Assembly: GCF_019802085.1 (NCBI RefSeq)
Contig: NZ_JAHVHV010000005.1
Span: 213,234-277,233 of the forward strand
DNA length: 64,000 nucleotides
Direction of reading: 5' to 3'
Source of the DNA: Ferrimonas balearica
GTDB taxonomy: Bacteria > Pseudomonadota > Gammaproteobacteria > Enterobacterales > Shewanellaceae
Made by a program: the position numbers and the translations under genes. Below are positions 34,434 through 42,512 of the stretch, one piece after another. The notes beneath the pieces were generated by a model, which did no database searches, was not told the DNA's origin, and saw only the letters and a program-made list of their open reading frames with translations. The stretch's first letter is position 1; each line of letters begins with the position of its first letter.

Positions 34434-35751
34434 GGACACTCCTTGTGATGGGTTGGCTGCCGACCAGTCGCTCCAGCTCGTCCACGGTGCGCGGAGCCGA
34501 GGCGGAGAGGTTCTCGGCGCCAGTATGAGTGACCAGTATGTCATCTTCAACACGCACGGCGATCCCCCGCCAGCGGGGATCCAGGTCCTCGGCATCACTG
34601 GGAATGTAGAGCCCCGGCTCCAGGGTCAGCACCATGCCCGGGGCCAGGGGGCGCCACTGACCATCGGCTTGGCGGTACTGGCCGACGTCGTGTACATCCA
34701 GCCCCAGGAAGTGGCCGGTCTTGTGCACGCTGAATCGCTTGTGGGCCTGCTGGTCCAACAGCGTTTCCAGCTCGCCCTCGAGGATCCCCAGCTCCAACAG
34801 GCCCTGGGTCAGGACCCGACAGGCGGTGTCATAGAGCCGCCCCCAGGGCACGCCGGGGGCCACCTCGGCGATGGCGGCGTCCAGGGCCGACAGCACCAGC
34901 TCGTACAGCTGGCGCTGGGGGGCGCTGAAGCGACCGCTGACCGGGTAGGTGCGGGTGATGTCCGAGGCGTAGCCCTGATACTCGGCCCCGGCGTCGATAA
35001 GCAGCAGCTCCCCGGCAAGCAGGGGTTGGTCGTTGCAGTCGTAGTGCAGACACAGGGCGCGCTCCCCCCCGGCGACGATGTTGGGGTAGGGATCGCTCTC
35101 GCAGCCCCAGTGGGCCAAAGTGGCGTTGAACGCCTGGCTGAGCTGGCGTTCGTTCACCCCGGGGGCGGTGTGAGTCATCACCACCCGATGGGCGTCGCAG
35201 GCGGCGCTCACCGCGTGGCGCAGCAGGGCGATCTCGGTCTCGGACTTGATGACCCGCATCTCGTGGGCCACGCCGGCCAGGGGCTCCAGGCTGCGAAAGT
35301 GGCGCCGCTGGTCGAACTTGGTGCTGCGCCGCTGCTGGTTGGCCCAGCCCCAGGCCCGCTGGGTCAGGCGCTGCTCCTCGTCTCCCAGCAGCACCCGGGT
35401 ACGCCCCTCCAGCAAGGTGGGCAGCACCTCGTCGAGCTGCGCCAGGGGGTAACCGCGATCCGCCCCCAGGGTGTCCACCACCCCTTGGGGCCCCAACCGG
35501 GCGCCGAAACTGGTTTCTGCCTCCGGGTCCCGGGGGCGACAGAAAAGCACGAAGGGCTCGGCGTGGCCGGGGCGGATCACCGCCACCGCGTCGGGCTCGT
35601 CGAAGCCGGTGAAATAGAGAAAGTCCTTGTCCTGGACAAAGCGATAGGGTTGGTTCTTAGAACGGGTGCGCTGGGGGGCAGCGGCCAAAATCACCGCACA
35701 GTTGGCGTCCAGCTGGTGGCACAGGGCGCGGCGGCGCGCTTGATGGGTCAT
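34399..35751 (-). CDS. pepP: Xaa-Pro aminopeptidase (PepP-like, M24B)
   Basis: 450 residues: an aminopeptidase-P N-terminal domain (residues 1-140, RTRSKNQPYRFVQDKDFLYFTGF) and a pita-bread M24 domain. Metal ligands appear in LLIDAGAEYQGYASDITRTYP (two Asp), GHFLGLDVHD (His), LTLEPGLY (Glu) and VRVEDDI (Glu). It removes N-terminal residues before proline and could release Pro/Hyp-containing peptides for the neighbouring pathway. Start overlaps the stop of the reductase-like gene (ATGA). A housekeeping pepP may exist elsewhere. Confidence 0.9.
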   Translation of the reverse strand: MTHQARRRALCHQLDANCAVILAAAPQRTRSKNQPYRFVQDKDFLYFTGFDEPDAVAVIRPGHAEPFVLFCRPRDPEAETSFGARLGPQGVVDTLGADRGYPLAQLDEVLPTLLEGRTRVLLGDEEQRLTQRAWGWANQQRRSTKFDQRRHFRSLEPLAGVAHEMRVIKSETEIALLRHAVSAACDAHRVVMTHTAPGVNERQLSQAFNATLAHWGCESDPYPNIVAGGERALCLHYDCNDQPLLAGELLLIDAGAEYQGYASDITRTYPVSGRFSAPQRQLYELVLSALDAAIAEVAPGVPWGRLYDTACRVLTQGLLELGILEGELETLLDQQAHKRFSVHKTGHFLGLDVHDVGQYRQADGQWRPLAPGMVLTLEPGLYIPSDAEDLDPRWRGIAVRVEDDILVTHTGAENLSASAPRTVDELERLVGSQPITRSVHVPAHPHPELR

Positions 35752-36689
35752 GGGGTCTCCTTGTGGTGGCGCTCCACCAGACGGGCGGCGGCCAGGTCTT
35801 CCAGGGCGTGGCCGACGGACTTGAACAGGGTGATCTCAGATTCGCAGGTCCGGCCCGGGTGGGCCTCCCGGGTCAGCTCGAACAGGCTGGCCTGGATCCG
35901 CTCGGGGGTGATGACGCCCCGGGCCAGGGGCTGGACCAGATCGCCGGTCTCCTTAAGGGCGCCCTCCCGGCTGTCCACAAACAGGGTGCAGCGGCGCACC
36001 ACCTCGTCGTCCGCCTCCCGCATGTCCGGTCGGTAGGCCCCCACCAGGTCAAGGTGTTGCCCGGGGCGCAGCCAACGGCCCTGGATCAGCGGCGTCTGGG
36101 ACAGGGTGGCGACGCTGATGATCTCCGCCTGGGGCACGGCGCTGGCCAGGCAGTCCACCGCCTCCAGGGCGACCCCCAGGGGGGCGAGTCGCTCGGCCAG
36201 GGCCCGGGCCTTGGCGGGCTTTCGGCCCCAGATCAGCACTCGGCGAAGGGGGCGGACCTGGCAGTGGGCTTCAATCAGCAGCGGGGCCAGGGTGCCGGTA
36301 CCCACCATCAGCAGGGTGTCGGCGCCGTGGGGGGCCAGGTAGCGGGCCGCCAGGGCGGAGGCGGCGGCGGTACGCCGGGCGGTCAGGGCCGGGGCATCCA
36401 GCATCAGCTCCGGGGTGCCGGTGGGCAGGTCCAGCAGCAGGTAGATCCCCTGGATGCTGGGCCTGTCCTGGTTGTGGGGGGCCACGGTCACCAGTTTGAC
36501 CCCGGCCTTATCGCCGGATTGCCAGGCGGGCATCAGCAGCAGCGTGGTTTCCCGATGACCGGGGTTGGTCATGTCGTGGTGGTGGCGCAGGGGCACTGTG
36601 GCCCCCTCGGCAAAGGCCTGCGCCAGGGCCGGGATCAGCGTGTCGAAGGGCAGGGCGCGGTGCACCTGTTCGGCGGTCAGTGAGATCAT
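35748..36689 (-). CDS. Ornithine cyclodeaminase-family enzyme, likely 1-pyrroline-2-carboxylate reductase
   Basis: 313 residues. It has the N-terminal dimerisation region typical of OCD/mu-crystallin proteins and a Rossmann fold around LLMVGTGTLAPLLIEAH. OCD relatives in hydroxyproline clusters reduce 1-pyrroline-2-carboxylate to L-proline, which fits the trans-3-hydroxyproline dehydratase at 29.7 kb. The frame is open to a TTG at 36755, but the family begins at MISLTAEQV, so ATG 36689 is used. A GntR-type palindrome abuts this start codon, and no clear ribosome site is seen, so the leader may be very short. Confidence 0.85.
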   Translation of the reverse strand: MISLTAEQVHRALPFDTLIPALAQAFAEGATVPLRHHHDMTNPGHRETTLLLMPAWQSGDKAGVKLVTVAPHNQDRPSIQGIYLLLDLPTGTPELMLDAPALTARRTAAASALAARYLAPHGADTLLMVGTGTLAPLLIEAHCQVRPLRRVLIWGRKPAKARALAERLAPLGVALEAVDCLASAVPQAEIISVATLSQTPLIQGRWLRPGQHLDLVGAYRPDMREADDEVVRRCTLFVDSREGALKETGDLVQPLARGVITPERIQASLFELTREAHPGRTCESEITLFKSVGHALEDLAAARLVERHHKETP

Positions 36690-36690
36690 A

Positions 36691-36702
36691 ATTGCATACA
36701 AT
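36691..36702. promoter_or_regulatory. GntR-type palindrome ATTGCATACAAT at the reductase start
   Basis: One base from the perfect palindrome at 29628-29639. It lies one base upstream of the ATG of the pyrroline reductase-like gene, where binding would block transcription or initiation of the reductase-pepP-mutarotase operon. Confidence 0.65.
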
Positions 36703-36836
36703 ATCCGTTTGTGCGTTTGATGATAGGGGGCCGAATCGGCGAAGTCACTCATCAAGGGGAAATTAATTCGATTCTCACTGTCGCAAAAGCGCTTCTCGAC
36801 TAGATTTAAATCTCTATTAACTGCCGAGCCTTGCCG

Positions 36837-37154
36837 ATGCGCAGAGTCACTCGTGGTGAAATAGAATGGACTCTGCTTCCCCCCCTTAAGGATTTGCTGC
36901 CTTATCGCTTCGAAAACGGGGCCTCATTCAAGGGGTTTCGGGCCGAGTGCGACAGTTGTGGCACCTACATTGAACTGCCCCAGGTGCACGGCAATATCAC
37001 CCCGCTGGCGGGCAACCGCTGCGTGGTCAATGCCCGGGGCCGCTGCCCCGACTGCGGCACTTTGTGTGAGTACCTCTACCTGCTGAGCGCCGAGGGGGAG
37101 ATGTCCGCCCAGCGCCTGGACGAGTTTGAAGACCCGCCTCGCCCCAACGCCTGA
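36837..37154 (+). CDS. Small zinc-ribbon-like protein of unknown function
   Basis: 105 residues with two CxxC pairs: CDSC (near residue 40) and CPDC (near residue 70). These could bind one zinc ion as a ribbon. The rest is unremarkable, with an acidic, Pro-rich C-terminus. A TTG two codons upstream of the chosen ATG 36837 is possible, but the ribosome site is weak for both. It stands alone between divergent and convergent neighbours. No family recognised. Confidence 0.65.
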   Translation: MRRVTRGEIEWTLLPPLKDLLPYRFENGASFKGFRAECDSCGTYIELPQVHGNITPLAGNRCVVNARGRCPDCGTLCEYLYLLSAEGEMSAQRLDEFEDPPRPNA

Positions 37155-37199
37155 TCCCGTCTCTCTGTTCTTCCTGTCATCCTGTCGTTTCCAGCCAAT

Positions 37200-37232
37200 C
37201 GCACACGCCCGCCCAAGGGGCAGGCGTGTGCG
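37200..37232. terminator. Hairpin between the zinc-ribbon and M48 genes
   Basis: 10-bp stem CGCACACGCC / GGCGTGTGCG with a 13-base loop in the convergent gap. No T-tract on either strand, so its role as a terminator is uncertain. Confidence 0.4.
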
Positions 37233-37276
37233 GTTGGCGAGTCCAGGGTGTTGCGGGGCCAACGCCCCCATGGCGC

Positions 37277-39064
37277 TCAGCGCAGGGTGGGTTCGATGGG
37301 CGCGTCCAGGATCAGCGACAGGGCCTGCAGCATCACCTTTTCGGCGTCGCTTACCACCCCATCCTGGTTGACGCAGAGCACCAACGCCCGGATCAGCCGC
37401 TGCTTCTCCATCGGCGGCGATTGACTGAGCCAGGGCAGGGTGTCGCTGGCACGCTGCCAGTCGGCGCGGTCCGGGAAGCTGGCCTGGTAGGCGGTCAGGC
37501 TGTTGGCGCCGCGGAAAAACGCCTTCTTTTGCTCCTCGGGGTCGTCCTGACCCACATGGGCCAGCAGGGACAGCAGTGCCAGGCCCCCCTCGGTGCGTTG
37601 CTGGCGGCTAACTCGCTTGGGGATGGGGGTGAGGAAATGGCGCAGCAGTTGCCAGGTGCACCAGGGGCCCAGCCGGTCCGGTTGGGCCTGCCACAGGACG
37701 TCGAGCTGGGTCAGCAGCGCCTGCTGCTGGGGCTCGGAGAGCTGTTGCAGAGCCGGAGGCAGCATCTCCACCAGGGTCAGTCGCTGTTGGGGGTCCAGCG
37801 CCGAGAGCTGCTCGCGTAGGGTGTCGACTCCCCGGCGGACCGCAGGGGCCAGCTGGGGCAGCAGCTGAGGCTGGTTGTCCGGCCACATCAGGGCCAGGGC
37901 CAGCTCCCGGGCCGGCTCCGGTTCGTGACTGGCGTCTTTGAGCACCTCGGGCAGGGCGGCCAGCAGCAGGGCACCGGTGATCAGCTGCTGGGGATCCGGA
38001 CGGGCCGATTGGGCGGTAGACGTTGTTGGCTCTGGCGGCGCCTGGCGACGCTGCATCCGTTTGACCACCTCGGCGTAGCTGCCGTCCCAGGTCGGCTCGA
38101 TGGCGCGGATCCGCGATTCCAGCGGCGGGTGGGTGGCCAGCCAGGCGGTCTTGGGGCGGATGTTGCCGAAAAACAGGTGGCTGGATTCGGTGGCCTTGGG
38201 GTGATCGACGCCGCTGCCGTACTGGTCGGCGCCGATAAGCTTGAGGGCATCGGCGATGCCGCTGGGATTACGGGTGAACTGCACCGCCGAGGCGTCGGCG
38301 AGAAACTCCCGCTGGCGGCTGACCGCCGCCTTGATCGCCTTGCCGAACAAGGTGCCGACCCAACCGAGGATCAGAAGTCCCAGCCCCAACAGCGCCACCT
38401 GGCCGCTCTCCTTGCTGCGCCCGCGACTGCCGTGCATCAGCAGCTCACCAATCTGGCTGATAAAGAGGATCCCCGCCAGCACCGCCATCAGGCGCAGGTT
38501 CAGACGCATATCGCCGTTTAGGATGTGGCTGAACTCGTGGGCGATCACCCCCTGGAGCTGGTCGCGGCTGAGCTTCTCCATGGTGCCGCGGGTGACGCCA
38601 ATCACCGCATCCTTGGGGCCGTGGCCGGCGGCGAAGGCGTTGATCCCCATCTCGTGTTCTAGGAGGTAGACCGGGGGCACCGGGGTGCCGGCAGCGATGG
38701 CCATCTCCTCCACCACGTTCAGCAGGCGCTGCTCCTGGGCATTGGCCTGGTTGGCGTTCAGCCGACGGCCCCCCATGGACTCCGCCACCGCCCGACCGCC
38801 ACCGCGCAGCATCAGCCACTTGAACAGGCTGACCAGGCCTATGACGGCCACGGTGGCCAGGCCAATCATCAGGGTGTCCAGGGAGAGCAGGCGCTCCACC
38901 AGCGAGGGGACTTGTTGCCCCGGGGCCGGTGGGTTGAGCGTAACGAAGACCACCTGGGCCAGCAGGTTGATCAGGGCGACGATGCACAGCACCGCCAGCA
39001 GGAAGAGTCCCACCAGCTGCCCGGTGCGACGGCGGGCCTGGTCCTGCTGGGCGAAAAAATCCAT
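37277..39064 (-). CDS. M48-family membrane metallopeptidase (HtpX-like) with C-terminal extension
   Basis: 595 residues. Two N-terminal membrane helices (about 18-42 and 65-85), then an M48 zinc peptidase core with His176-Glu177-Phe-Ser-His180 (HEFSH) and an HtpX-like VYLLEHEMGINAFAAGHGP before it. Two more helices follow (about 190-210 and 225-248). The C-terminal 270 residues are helical and end in a TerB-like segment (FPDRADWQRASDTLPWLSQ ... VNQDGVVSDAEKVML). It is cotranscribed with lemA, 12 bases upstream, a conserved pairing. Likely envelope quality control; the added domain is unusual compared with HtpX (about 290 residues). Confidence 0.88.
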   Translation of the reverse strand: MDFFAQQDQARRRTGQLVGLFLLAVLCIVALINLLAQVVFVTLNPPAPGQQVPSLVERLLSLDTLMIGLATVAVIGLVSLFKWLMLRGGGRAVAESMGGRRLNANQANAQEQRLLNVVEEMAIAAGTPVPPVYLLEHEMGINAFAAGHGPKDAVIGVTRGTMEKLSRDQLQGVIAHEFSHILNGDMRLNLRLMAVLAGILFISQIGELLMHGSRGRSKESGQVALLGLGLLILGWVGTLFGKAIKAAVSRQREFLADASAVQFTRNPSGIADALKLIGADQYGSGVDHPKATESSHLFFGNIRPKTAWLATHPPLESRIRAIEPTWDGSYAEVVKRMQRRQAPPEPTTSTAQSARPDPQQLITGALLLAALPEVLKDASHEPEPARELALALMWPDNQPQLLPQLAPAVRRGVDTLREQLSALDPQQRLTLVEMLPPALQQLSEPQQQALLTQLDVLWQAQPDRLGPWCTWQLLRHFLTPIPKRVSRQQRTEGGLALLSLLAHVGQDDPEEQKKAFFRGANSLTAYQASFPDRADWQRASDTLPWLSQSPPMEKQRLIRALVLCVNQDGVVSDAEKVMLQALSLILDAPIEPTLR

Positions 39065-39076
39065 CGTAACGGGTCC

Positions 39077-39667
39077 TTAGAACTGCACCTTGGGGGCAGC
39101 CTGGATGGCGGCGCTGTCCTCGAACTCCAGCAGATTGGCGTCCTGGCCGTGGCCAAAGGCCCCGGCAAAGAGCACCGGCGGGAACTGCTGCTTGTAGCTG
39201 TTGTAGGCGGTAACCGCGTCATTGAACGCCTGGCGGGCGAAGGCCACCCGGTTCTCCGTGGTGGTCAGCTCCTCGGAGACCTGCATCATGTTCTGGTTGG
39301 CCTTGAGATCCGGGTAGGCCTCCATCACCACGTTGAGCCGACCCAGGGCGGAGGTCAGGGCCGATTCGGCGCCCCCCAGCTGGGCCATGCCGGTGGCGGA
39401 GGTGGGATCGGCGCTGGCGGCTTGCAGGCCGGCCAGGGCCTGGTTACGGGCGCTGATCACCGCTTCCAGGGTCTCCCGCTCGTGCTTGAGGTAACCCTTG
39501 GCGGTCTCCACCAGGTTGGGGATGAGATCGTAGCGGCGCTTGAGCTGCACCTCGATTTGGGCAAAGGCGTTCTGGTGGCGGTTTTTCAGGCTCACCAGCT
39601 TGTTGAAGATGCTCACCACGTAGAGGGCGAGGGCGGCCAGCACCACCAGGGTAATGATCGTGGACAT
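39077..39667 (-). CDS. lemA: LemA family protein
   Basis: 196 residues. An N-terminal membrane helix (residues 3-22) is followed by the LemA helical bundle: NKLVSLKNRHQNAFAQIEVQ, RRYDLIPNLVETAKGYLKHE, RNQALAG, NRVAFARQAFNDAVTAYNSYKQQFP. LemA proteins are envelope proteins of unclear function, often encoded with M48 peptidases as here. ATG 39667 is chosen; 13 upstream in-frame codons lack a ribosome site. Confidence 0.92.
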   Translation of the reverse strand: MSTIITLVVLAALALYVVSIFNKLVSLKNRHQNAFAQIEVQLKRRYDLIPNLVETAKGYLKHERETLEAVISARNQALAGLQAASADPTSATGMAQLGGAESALTSALGRLNVVMEAYPDLKANQNMMQVSEELTTTENRVAFARQAFNDAVTAYNSYKQQFPPVLFAGAFGHGQDANLLEFEDSAAIQAAPKVQF

Positions 39668-39774
39668 GGGGCATTCCATCCGTTGCGTGGGATTCCTGCA
39701 CAACATAGCGGTGCCGGGCCGGGATGAAAAGGGCGGATAAACCGAATTTGAATTAAGGAAACAGGAACTTACTA

Positions 39775-39808
39775 AATAAAACAGGAGGCTTACGCCTCCT
39801 GTTTTATT
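39775..39808. terminator. Strong terminator of the GH3 gene
   Basis: A 15-bp perfect stem (AATAAAACAGGAGGC and its complement) with a TTAC loop and A/T tracts on both sides. It ends the minus-strand GH3 gene 10 bases after its stop. Confidence 0.92.
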
Positions 39809-39818
39809 TTGCTGGCCG

Positions 39819-42452
39819 TCAGCGGGGACAGCGCAGGGTGGCGTCGGGGCCGGCCCCGGGCTCCAGCATGATGGTGCCGAAGCTCAGCGCCGCCGGGGCC
39901 TCGCTGCCGAGGATGAAGGGCGAGGTGATCTTGGCAAAATCCACCCCCTGCTGAGCGAAGCAGGCCAGATCGATGCTGATGGTGCCCCACTGGCCATCGA
40001 GCTGGTTGATGGCGTCCTGGACAGCCAGCGTGCCCAGGCAGTCGCCTTCGCAGGCCATGCCCAGGTAGAGGGGGCCTTCGATGGGCTGACTGGCCTGGAA
40101 CTCCACGGTCAGTGCCGAGTTGGCTTCGACGTAGGCCCGCAGGTCCTCCGGGAAGTTGGCCTGCAGGCGTACCCAGCCGAGGCCTTCGCCGTTGAAGCTC
40201 AGGGCCCGGGCATCCTCCTGAACCTGGCGGTCCTGGGTGCGCAGGGTCAGAACCGCGTTGCTCTGCACGCTGCTGCTGATGGCCGACGAGCTCTCCTTGT
40301 CACCCATTCGGGCCCCCATCAGCATCGCCCAGGGCGCCTTAACCCCCTGTTCGAACAGGGCGCGGGTGGTAACCTGCTGCTGTGCCAGACCGTTGTCCTC
40401 GCTCAGGGCGCTGGACAGGGTGCTGGGCTGGCCGTATTGGAGGCCATAGCCGTAGGGCAGCAGCGGCGCGGCGTCGCTGTCCTGCAGATTGACCCGGGCC
40501 TGCTGTGGTGTGGCGGGCCAGGAGAAGGGCAGGATCCCGGTAAAGTCGTGGCGCACCTGGCCGTCGGCATCGGTGAACAGCAGATCCGCCACCCCGGCCC
40601 CTTCGCTGCCCGGCAGCCAGGCGGCGACAAAGGCGTCGGAGGCGTTGAGCTCCGGGTTGACCCACATGGCACGCCCGCTCAGGAACACCGCCACCACGGG
40701 GATCCCCTGCGCCTGCAACCGCTGGAGCAGTGCCAGGTCCTGCTTGTTGCCCCGCTGGTACTCCAGGTTGTCCAGGTCGCCGTGACCTTCGGCGTAGGGT
40801 TCCTCGCCGAACACCACGATGGCGGCGTCCGGGGGCGTGGCCTGGGTCCATTGGCCCTGCTCGGTGAGCACCGCCTGGCCGCCGGCGGCGGTGACGGTCT
40901 CGGCGATCCCCTGGTAGATGGAGGTGGCGCCCGGGAAATCGCTGTTCTGGTTGCCGGTGCCTTGCCAGGTGATGGTCCAGCCACCGGACTGCTTGCCGAT
41001 GTTGTCGGCGCCGTCACCGGTGACCATCACCGTCATGTCCGGGCGCAGGGGCAGCAGGTTGTCCTGGTTTTTCAGCAGCACCAGGGATTCGCGCACCGCC
41101 TGACGGGCGATGGCCCTGTGGTCGGCGTGGCCAATCAGCTCGGTTTTGCCGGAGAGGGGGCGCTGGGCGGGGCTGGGCTTGTCGAACAGCCCGGCGCGGA
41201 ACTTCACCCGCAGGATGCGGCGCACCGCATCGTCCACCCGCGCTTGGGCGATGGTGCCGTCTTTGACCTGGGCGACGGTATTGTGGAACAGTGGTTCCCA
41301 GTCGTTGGGCACCATAAAGATGTCCAAACCGGCGTTGATCGCCTGGGCGCAGGATTCGTTGCTGCAACCGGGGATCTGGCCGTGGCCGTTCCAGTCTCCC
41401 ACCACCAGACCGTCAAAGCCCATGCGGGTTTTCAGCACGTCGGTGAGCAGGTAGGGGTTGCCGTGCAGCTTGCTGCCGTGCCAGGTGTTGAAGGAGGCCA
41501 TCACCGTCTGGGCGCCGGCACTGAGGCCGCCGACGTAACCCTGACCGTGGATCTCAAACAGCTCCTGCTCGGAGGCCAGGGTGTCGCCCTGGTCGTCCCC
41601 GCCCTCGGTACCGCCGTCCCCAAGGAAGTGCTTCACCGTGGCGATCACCCGCCGGTCCGAGAGAAAGTCCTGGTCCGCGGCGCCCTGCAGGCCCTCGACG
41701 ATGGCCCGGGCGTAGTCGCGGACCACCGCCGGATCTTCGGCGTAGCTTTCGTAGGTGCGGCCCCAGCGGTCGTCCTGGGCCACCGCCACCGTGGGGGCAA
41801 ACACCCAGTCGATGCCGGTGACCATCACCTCGGTGGCGGTGGCCGCGGCGATCGCTTCGATCAGCTCCGGGTTGCGGGCTGCCCCCAGGCCGATGTTGTG
41901 GGGAAAGAGGGTGGCGCCGATGACGTTGTTGTGGCCGTGCACCGCGTCGGTGCCCCAGATGGGCGGGATGGCAATGCCGTCGACGCTGTCGTCCATCGCC
42001 GCCTGGTACATCGCCTCCGCCAGGTTGATCCAATCCTGGGGCGTGGCGTGCTTGTCGTCATTGGGGTAGGCCCCGCCACCATTGAGGTAGGAGCCAAAGC
42101 CGTACTGACGCATCTGCTCGACGGTAATGGCGCGGATCTCCGGCTGGATCATCTGCGCCACCTTCTGCTCTACCGTCATTTTTGCCAGCAGGTCATCCAC
42201 CCGCTGTTCCAACTCGGCGTCACCCTGGGCGGGCAGGGTCAGTTCGGGCCAGAGGGTGATGTCGGTGGCCTGGCCATTGACCAGGTACCCGTTGGCGGAG
42301 TTGAAGGCCTGGGGGGCCTCGCTTTGCGCCGCGTCGGATTGGGACTCGGAGCCGGAGCAGCCGGCCAGGGCGCTACAGAGGGCGCCGGTCAGGGTCAGGG
42401 CCACCAGGGCACCGACTCTTGTGGGCCGGCTTGGGGTCTGGGGTTGTTGCAT
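39819..42452 (-). CDS. GH3 beta-glucosidase / glucan exohydrolase lipoprotein
   Basis: 877 residues. Lipoprotein signal with lipobox LAGC (Cys32) places it in the envelope. GH3 N-terminal barrel: MTVEQKVAQMIQPEI, KHFLGDGGTEGGDDQGDT, and nucleophile Asp353 in LVVGDWNGHGQ. The GH3 C-terminal domain (from about residue 440, ESLVLLKNQDNLLPL) is followed by an extra C-terminal beta domain of about 200 residues. It releases glucose from beta-glucans or cello-oligosaccharides. The 60-bp gap to the upstream MFS gene suggests one operon. Confidence 0.94.
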   Translation of the reverse strand: MQQPQTPSRPTRVGALVALTLTGALCSALAGCSGSESQSDAAQSEAPQAFNSANGYLVNGQATDITLWPELTLPAQGDAELEQRVDDLLAKMTVEQKVAQMIQPEIRAITVEQMRQYGFGSYLNGGGAYPNDDKHATPQDWINLAEAMYQAAMDDSVDGIAIPPIWGTDAVHGHNNVIGATLFPHNIGLGAARNPELIEAIAAATATEVMVTGIDWVFAPTVAVAQDDRWGRTYESYAEDPAVVRDYARAIVEGLQGAADQDFLSDRRVIATVKHFLGDGGTEGGDDQGDTLASEQELFEIHGQGYVGGLSAGAQTVMASFNTWHGSKLHGNPYLLTDVLKTRMGFDGLVVGDWNGHGQIPGCSNESCAQAINAGLDIFMVPNDWEPLFHNTVAQVKDGTIAQARVDDAVRRILRVKFRAGLFDKPSPAQRPLSGKTELIGHADHRAIARQAVRESLVLLKNQDNLLPLRPDMTVMVTGDGADNIGKQSGGWTITWQGTGNQNSDFPGATSIYQGIAETVTAAGGQAVLTEQGQWTQATPPDAAIVVFGEEPYAEGHGDLDNLEYQRGNKQDLALLQRLQAQGIPVVAVFLSGRAMWVNPELNASDAFVAAWLPGSEGAGVADLLFTDADGQVRHDFTGILPFSWPATPQQARVNLQDSDAAPLLPYGYGLQYGQPSTLSSALSEDNGLAQQQVTTRALFEQGVKAPWAMLMGARMGDKESSSAISSSVQSNAVLTLRTQDRQVQEDARALSFNGEGLGWVRLQANFPEDLRAYVEANSALTVEFQASQPIEGPLYLGMACEGDCLGTLAVQDAINQLDGQWGTISIDLACFAQQGVDFAKITSPFILGSEAPAALSFGTIMLEPGAGPDATLRCPR

Positions 42453-42512
42453 CGATTCATCCCTAAGTCGTTGAACAGTTTCGCTCGGTGCCAGGGTGCA
42501 CCGGCGGCGGAA

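Noticed and set aside
36786..36793. AAGCGCTT as a fourth LacI operator
   Set aside because: Only the inner eight bases match; flanks do not follow the operator pattern, and no sugar gene is adjacent.
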